A DNA stretch of 9,167 nt, from positions 1 to 9,167 of the forward strand of contig CAISTO010000202.1 of assembly GCA_903888395.1 (NCBI GenBank). Reading direction: 5' to 3'. A model generated the notes under the pieces. That model searched no databases. It saw only the letters and a list, made by a program, of their open reading frames with translations, and was not told where the DNA came from. Made by a program: the position numbers and the translations under genes. The stretch is from an uncultured Bacteroidota bacterium. GTDB lineage: Bacteria; Bacteroidota; Bacteroidia; UKL13-3. Shown piece after piece: positions 5,782-9,167 of this stretch (position 1 is its first letter; every line of letters starts with the position of its first letter).

Positions 5782-7293
5782 CTATTTCTTTTTTAAAACT
5801 ACATATTCTTCATTTTCATAACAAACTTGAGTTTGGTTGTAATTGGTATTTAATCGAGGTTGTTTTGAAACCAAAATATAGTCAATATTTTCATGAGGAT
5901 ATTTTGTAAAATCAATTTTATTAAATCCACGAACTGCAGCTGGCAAACAATCAAGTCTTTCTATTTTAGTAAAATCCATATTGTAATATTTTTCCATCGC
6001 TAGTTTCCAATCCAACAAATATTGGGTTTCATGAACAATGGCTTTGTAGTTTATGGCTGTGCTTCTTTGTGCTTCGCAATTGAACGAATAATCGTTTGGA
6101 GGAGCTAAAAACAATGCATTTATTGGCGTATTTGCCTTTATCCATTCATGAGTTTGAGTTGAAACACTTTTATTATTTATTTGAATATATCCTGATTTAA
6201 AATAAGTAACGCTAATATAAACTACATACAAAAATGTAATACTAAAAATGCCTATTGATATGCTTTTAATGAATTTTATTGGAATAAAATTTACGCATAA
6301 AATGCTGCAAAATATACCCAACCAAACGGTTGTTTTATACCATTGAATTTTACCTAAATTATTGCTTGAATTTAAAAATAATATCACTGTAAAAACAATG
6401 CAGACTAAAATAATTACTGATATAATTGTTATGAATATTGACTTCTCTTTTTTTGTAAAATATGGCAACGCAACCAACGCAACTAATACAAATAATCCTG
6501 TAAAAATATAATCTTTTAAAGGGAATAATTGGGGCAAATAATGCAATGCTCCACGGTATTCAAATAGAATTTTATTCGCCTCCATTTGGTTTGCATTATT
6601 GGCATTTAATTGCGTTAAAAAAACCGGTATAAAAATAAATAATGCAATGCTTATAAAAGCCAATGCATAAGTGAAAACATTTTTAATTGAAATGTTATTT
6701 TGCTTTACTAACAATAAATTTACCAATAAAACAATTCCAATAATACTTGCAACTTGCAAACCAATTAATGGTTGAAACAAGGCTGCTAAACCACATAATA
6801 TTCCAGAAAAAAAATATTTATTTTTGAATAAATAAACAAAAGCCCAACTGCAAAAAACTTCTGCTAAACTGCTTCCCACTAACATATTGTCTTGAAAATA
6901 ATTTCCTCCAACGGTAAAATGTCTAAATAAAAACAGGTAAATAACTACTGCTAAAAACGATTTTAATTGATTGTTGTAAAAGTAATTTGCCAATTCATAC
7001 AAACCCGCAATGGCAGCATATAAGCAAATAAAATAAATTATTAAACAACTGGCTTTTACTCCAAAAATTAATGAGAATACATAAACTAAATAAACAAAAT
7101 AATAACGGACTGTAAAAGTTTGATTATAGTAATTAAGGAAAAAATCGTTTGAATAAAGTTGCGGATTTAGTTTTTGATAAATTTGGGGTAAATGTTCCGC
7201 TTGGTCGCCTGTATTAAATAAATATCCATTGCATAATACATAAGCAAATGCAATCAGTAGAAATATAAAATATTTTGATTTTAATAGTTTCAA
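5782..7293 (-). CDS. Polytopic membrane protein, GT-C glycosyltransferase-like (DUF6798-like)
   Basis: A 503-residue inner-membrane protein with many hydrophobic segments from about residue 7 to 375 (roughly ten) and a soluble C-terminal domain from about 379. The first outer loop carries GDQAEHLP (29-36) and a downstream SND (48-50); acidic residues in this loop are typical of the GT-C fold, in which lipid-linked sugars are used to modify glycans or proteins outside the membrane. The tail contains HEWIKANTPINALFLAPP (382-399), a pattern I associate with DUF6798-type proteins. Function and substrate are unknown. The start is TTG at 7293-7291: the codon two upstream is a stop (TAA), and the next Met is near residue 136, deep inside the membrane part. 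The TonB receptor gene ends 34 bp upstream on the same strand, so co-transcription is possible. Confidence 0.72.
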   Translation of the reverse strand: MKLLKSKYFIFLLIAFAYVLCNGYLFNTGDQAEHLPQIYQKLNPQLYSNDFFLNYYNQTFTVRYYFVYLVYVFSLIFGVKASCLIIYFICLYAAIAGLYELANYFYNNQLKSFLAVVIYLFLFRHFTVGGNYFQDNMLVGSSLAEVFCSWAFVYLFKNKYFFSGILCGLAALFQPLIGLQVASIIGIVLLVNLLLVKQNNISIKNVFTYALAFISIALFIFIPVFLTQLNANNANQMEANKILFEYRGALHYLPQLFPLKDYIFTGLFVLVALVALPYFTKKEKSIFITIISVIILVCIVFTVILFLNSSNNLGKIQWYKTTVWLGIFCSILCVNFIPIKFIKSISIGIFSITFLYVVYISVTYFKSGYIQINNKSVSTQTHEWIKANTPINALFLAPPNDYSFNCEAQRSTAINYKAIVHETQYLLDWKLAMEKYYNMDFTKIERLDCLPAAVRGFNKIDFTKYPHENIDYILVSKQPRLNTNYNQTQVCYENEEYVVLKKK

Positions 7294-7327
7294 AGTTTAA
7301 TTTATATTCTTATAAAAGTAAATATTT

Positions 7328-9166
7328 TTAGAACTTTAAGGAAACACCAATCATTACATGTCTTTGTTGTAAATACCTAGCAGGATTAGTAGGAGGAGGG
7401 CCACCATTTCCCAATCTAGGATCAATAAATCTTGGATCTGTCCATGTTTCAGGAACATTGTCACCATTATTGTAAGCATCTCCAGTAACAGGATTTACAA
7501 TCGAAGCATTTTGATTATCAAAAATATTACTCACTTGAATGTTCCAAGCAAATTTTGCTTTTTTGAAATTTACAAATTTGGTAAAAGTAAAATCGGCCCA
7601 AAACCAATATTCACCAATTTTACTCCATCTTGCATCAGGATTAGGATCTGTAACATAAATTGGTCGGCCAGTTTGCACATCATTTCTTGAGAAAATAGCG
7701 GGTGTATATCTTATTCCGGAACGAGAAACAGTTTCAAAATAAAAGCTCATATTATTTAACCAACTTTTGTTAAATAAACCTTTTTTTCTATTGATTTTAA
7801 AAATATGATTTGTTTTAAAATCAATGGGCACATCCCAAGGTAAATAATATTCTTTGGTATCTTCAATGGCGCCACTTGCCAACAATTCTTTTAGTTTTTC
7901 ATTGGCACTAGCACTTTGTCCGGTTGTAACCATATATGCAAATGATGCTTGCCCTTGGTACCAAGTTCCAATACGTTTGATGTATCCAATTTCAATTCCT
8001 CTACTTCGGGCAAAATCAGAATTGATGCGCATAGTTCTTGTTACATCTCGGCCTGTAATGTCTTTTACAATTACAGAAGCTGTGGTAATAAATTCATATT
8101 TATCTTTCCAAAATGCTGAAATGGTTAATGCATCATTGGTAGTTAATTGCGAACGCAAACCTATTTCATAACTAATATCTACTTCTGGATTCAAGTTCGG
8201 ATTTCCAACCGCAGCAGCCGTACTTCTATCTTGATATAAAGGATTTAAACCCGGATAAATAAAAGATGGATGTGGTAAAATAGTGGTATGTCCATAATTA
8301 AAATACAACATTTTATTTTCTGCAATTGGAAAACTTGCAGAAATTTTTGGTAGGAAACGGAACTTATAATTCATGTCGCCAATTTTAGTTGTAAAAGCTA
8401 AATAATCTGTTCTTATTTCGTCTCTAATTGGTGAGCGTTGGTCAGCTACAGCTTCGTCTATGTATTTTCCCGGTGCCCAATATTCAAATCGCCCACCAAT
8501 ACTAGCTACCAAACCTTTGTATTTAATTTGGTCGGTTACATAAAATCCTCCTCTTCTTGGATTAACTTTCCAAACATCGCTTTGTTGCCCAAGTCTAAAC
8601 GATTGCGATTGTGAGCCATCGGCTAAAGTAATTGGAGCGCCAATCCAAGGACGAATGATATCAATCCAAAGCATTTCTTGAAACTTCATTTCAAATCCAA
8701 AAGTGAATTTGTTCATTGAATTTTTTGAATATAAATTTCCTTGCGATTTCAATACATATTCTTCTAAATAATGGTGATGCCATAAACTGGCAATTCCATT
8801 ATTATTGTTAAATCCATCCGACAATTGAACAAATCTTACGTCATTATTTGCAGTTGGCAAAAAGATAATAGTGGGAAATAAATTAATGGAATTGGCATCA
8901 AATTCTTGATTCACATTACTTGGTCGCCAGTCGCGTCCATTTGCATCGGCACGTAATTGCACAAAAAATCTTGAAGCAGTAACATCATAACTAAAACGTT
9001 TGTTAACCGATTGTTTGTAGTTAATCACTTGCATATAAGCATCGTGGGTAAATGTGTTTGCATTGTCCATTTGCTTGCTAAAATTATATTGGAAACCGGG
9101 TTGAAAAGGAACATCATTTCCAAATATTCTTAACATGTTAATGTCTTGGTTAATGCTAATGGAACG
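7328..9166 (-). CDS. TonB-dependent receptor, C-terminal part (partial)
   Basis: Outer-membrane beta-barrel receptor that imports a ligand using energy from TonB-ExbBD. Only the C-terminal 612 residues are in the window; the frame is open to the right edge, where ten codons precede the first Met (9136), so that Met is internal. The visible part is barrel: alternating aromatic/hydrophobic strands with Asn/Gly-rich loops, NPNLNPEVDISYEIGLRSQL (the common LNPE/LKPE barrel motif), SRGIEIGYIKRIG, and a final strand MIGVSLKF ending in Phe, the usual outer-membrane assembly signal. The plug domain, any N-terminal carboxypeptidase-regulatory-like domain and the signal peptide lie outside. The ligand cannot be inferred. 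There is no SusD-like gene next to it on the downstream side, so it is not obviously a polysaccharide-utilisation pair. Confidence 0.9.
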   Translation of the reverse strand, partial: RSISINQDINMLRIFGNDVPFQPGFQYNFSKQMDNANTFTHDAYMQVINYKQSVNKRFSYDVTASRFFVQLRADANGRDWRPSNVNQEFDANSINLFPTIIFLPTANNDVRFVQLSDGFNNNNGIASLWHHHYLEEYVLKSQGNLYSKNSMNKFTFGFEMKFQEMLWIDIIRPWIGAPITLADGSQSQSFRLGQQSDVWKVNPRRGGFYVTDQIKYKGLVASIGGRFEYWAPGKYIDEAVADQRSPIRDEIRTDYLAFTTKIGDMNYKFRFLPKISASFPIAENKMLYFNYGHTTILPHPSFIYPGLNPLYQDRSTAAAVGNPNLNPEVDISYEIGLRSQLTTNDALTISAFWKDKYEFITTASVIVKDITGRDVTRTMRINSDFARSRGIEIGYIKRIGTWYQGQASFAYMVTTGQSASANEKLKELLASGAIEDTKEYYLPWDVPIDFKTNHIFKINRKKGLFNKSWLNNMSFYFETVSRSGIRYTPAIFSRNDVQTGRPIYVTDPNPDARWSKIGEYWFWADFTFTKFVNFKKAKFAWNIQVSNIFDNQNASIVNPVTGDAYNNGDNVPETWTDPRFIDPRLGNGGPPPTNPARYLQQRHVMIGVSLKF

Positions 9167-9167
9167 C

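Noticed and set aside
7854..8171. Plus-strand 105-codon ORF inside the TonB receptor gene
   Set aside because: It is antisense to clear beta-barrel coding sequence; no motif or initiation signal supports it.

Overview
The window looks like chromosomal DNA from a low-GC member of the Bacteroidota. The evidence is the strongly AT-rich composition, start codons without Shine-Dalgarno sequences, TAnnTTTG-type promoter boxes, Bacteroidota-restricted families (DUF4294, DUF3822) and a TonB-dependent receptor ending in phenylalanine. The genus cannot be fixed from the sequence alone. Most of the window is ordinary housekeeping and envelope content. The accessory parts are a small toxin-antitoxin pair and an intergenic repeat element at the left edge.

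Layout. Positions 1-98 hold an inverted set of 14-nt-period repeats that runs into the stop codon of pepT (peptidase T, minus strand, 97-1341). A 308-bp divergent intergenic region (1342-1649) rich in short inverted repeats separates pepT from a plus-strand ECF sigma factor (1650-2276), which is followed after 36 bp by a secreted DUF4294 protein (2313-2837). A perfect 14-bp hairpin (2813-2852) lies between DUF4294 and a convergent hotdog thioesterase (2894-3355, minus). The thioesterase is divergent from a compact plus-strand operon: DUF3822 (3420-4292), rsmD (starting at TTG 4283, overlapping the previous stop) and coaD (4831-5289). The operon appears to end in a hairpin plus U-tract overlapping the coaD stop codon. 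A RelE/ParE-type toxin-antitoxin pair (5338-5780) with its own -7-like box follows. Convergent to it, with one base between the stops, is a polytopic membrane protein resembling GT-C glycosyltransferases/DUF6798 (5782-7293, minus, TTG start). Upstream of that on the same strand is the C-terminal 612 residues of a TonB-dependent receptor (7328-9166) that runs off the right edge.

How the genes work together. The DUF3822-rsmD-coaD block links 16S rRNA modification and coenzyme A synthesis to a conserved uncharacterised protein. The toxin-antitoxin pair is a self-contained unit inserted between this operon and the envelope genes. The receptor and membrane protein are co-oriented with a 33-bp gap and could be co-transcribed. 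No RNA genes, insertion sequences, CRISPR arrays or phage genes are visible. I see no clearly new multi-gene system; the most unusual items are the 14-nt repeat element, the two obligatory TTG starts, and the clustered inverted repeats upstream of the sigma factor.
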